Shown here: in pieces, positions 63,691 to 64,000 of the stretch | Layout: the number at the start of each line of letters is the position of its first letter | How positions within the stretch are numbered: position 1 is the first letter of the stretch | Assembly: GCF_049243985.1 (NCBI RefSeq) | Contig: NC_135375.1 | Location: 26,598,490-26,662,489, forward strand | DNA: 64,000 bases | Source of the DNA: Paroedura picta | Lineage: Eukaryota; Chordata; Lepidosauria; Squamata; Gekkonidae | Direction of reading: 5' to 3' | The notes under the pieces: model-generated | The model's input: the letters and a program-made list of their open reading frames with translations, nothing else | What the model was told of the DNA's origin: nothing | Databases searched by the model: none | Translations under genes and position numbers: made by a program

Positions 63691-64000
63691 AGGTATTGCA
63701 AGCAAGGGTCATGCTCTGGGTGCCACTTGGTTGGGTGCAGAAGGACCCCCATGCTGCTCGGCCCTCACCTGCACCTACCTCCAGCAGCTCATCCTTGTCT
63801 ACAACGCCAGTGAGCACCAGTTGGGGGACGGTGGGCCCACAGGCACTCCAGAAGTGGTGGGAGTTGCTCCCGACTTGCGGCCACCATTGGGAAGCTGGCG
63901 CTCCAGTGTGCCTGGCACAGGGCTGGCAGGCCAATGCAGGAATGTGCCCTGCCCATGCCTGAGGGAAAGGGAGAACTGGGGACTAGTCTCCTTCATGCCA
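63691..64000. other. GC-rich sequence at the window edge
   Basis: Frames are open on both strands but match no family I recognise and no splice sites fit the receptor. Probably the edge of a GC-rich repeat like 34800-35265. Confidence 0.3.

Overview
This is a eukaryotic, vertebrate window and almost certainly comes from a squamate reptile (a lizard). Genes are split into short exons with GT-AG introns, there are two CpG islands, and the spaces are filled with CR1 and L2 LINE 3' ends, tRNA-type SINEs, Sauria-type SINE pieces with a BovB-like tail, several non-autonomous hAT families with 8-bp target duplications, and a Helitron candidate. No bacterial operons, CRISPR array, tRNA/rRNA gene or recognisable LTR element was seen. 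All calls come from reading the sequence; no alignment was run.

Layout. (1) About 498-750, minus strand: probable untranslated first exon and ETS-rich promoter of a gene read leftwards, SLC38A9 by synteny. (2) 7740-8620: CpG-island promoter of DDX4 (VASA). (3) 8588-40588, plus strand: the complete DDX4 gene in 22 coding exons giving a 737-residue DEAD-box RNA helicase, with a polyadenylation signal at 40916. Introns carry most of the repeats. (4) 41-47.6 kb: intergenic, with a perfect 254-bp tandem duplication and a repeat-poor block at about 43.1-46.7 kb. (5) 47640-48700: a second CpG island, probably the promoter and 5' UTR exon of the next gene. (6) 51027-61852, plus strand: the first six coding exons of a gp130-family class I cytokine receptor, best read as IL31RA from the gene order SLC38A9 / DDX4 / IL31RA / IL6ST. 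It runs off the right edge. The visible part encodes a signal peptide, an Ig-like D1 domain and a cytokine-binding module ending in WSEWS.

How the genes relate. DDX4 is a germline RNA helicase of nuage and the piRNA pathway; SLC38A9 is a lysosomal amino-acid sensor; IL31RA is a cytokine receptor. They are neighbours by ancestral synteny, not a functional cluster. The DDX4 promoter has paired E2F-like and CACGTG sites, as expected for a germline gene silenced in somatic cells.

Most interesting points: the Ig-like D1 exon in the IL31RA-position gene (human IL31RA lacks this domain), a GC-AG intron directly after its WSEWS exon, a run of ten frame-neutral mini-exons encoding the disordered RG/FG region of DDX4, a Helitron candidate made of stacked GC hairpins inside a CR1 copy, and a hairpin-shaped retroposon family with 12-13-bp target duplications. 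I found no convincing wholly new biological system.
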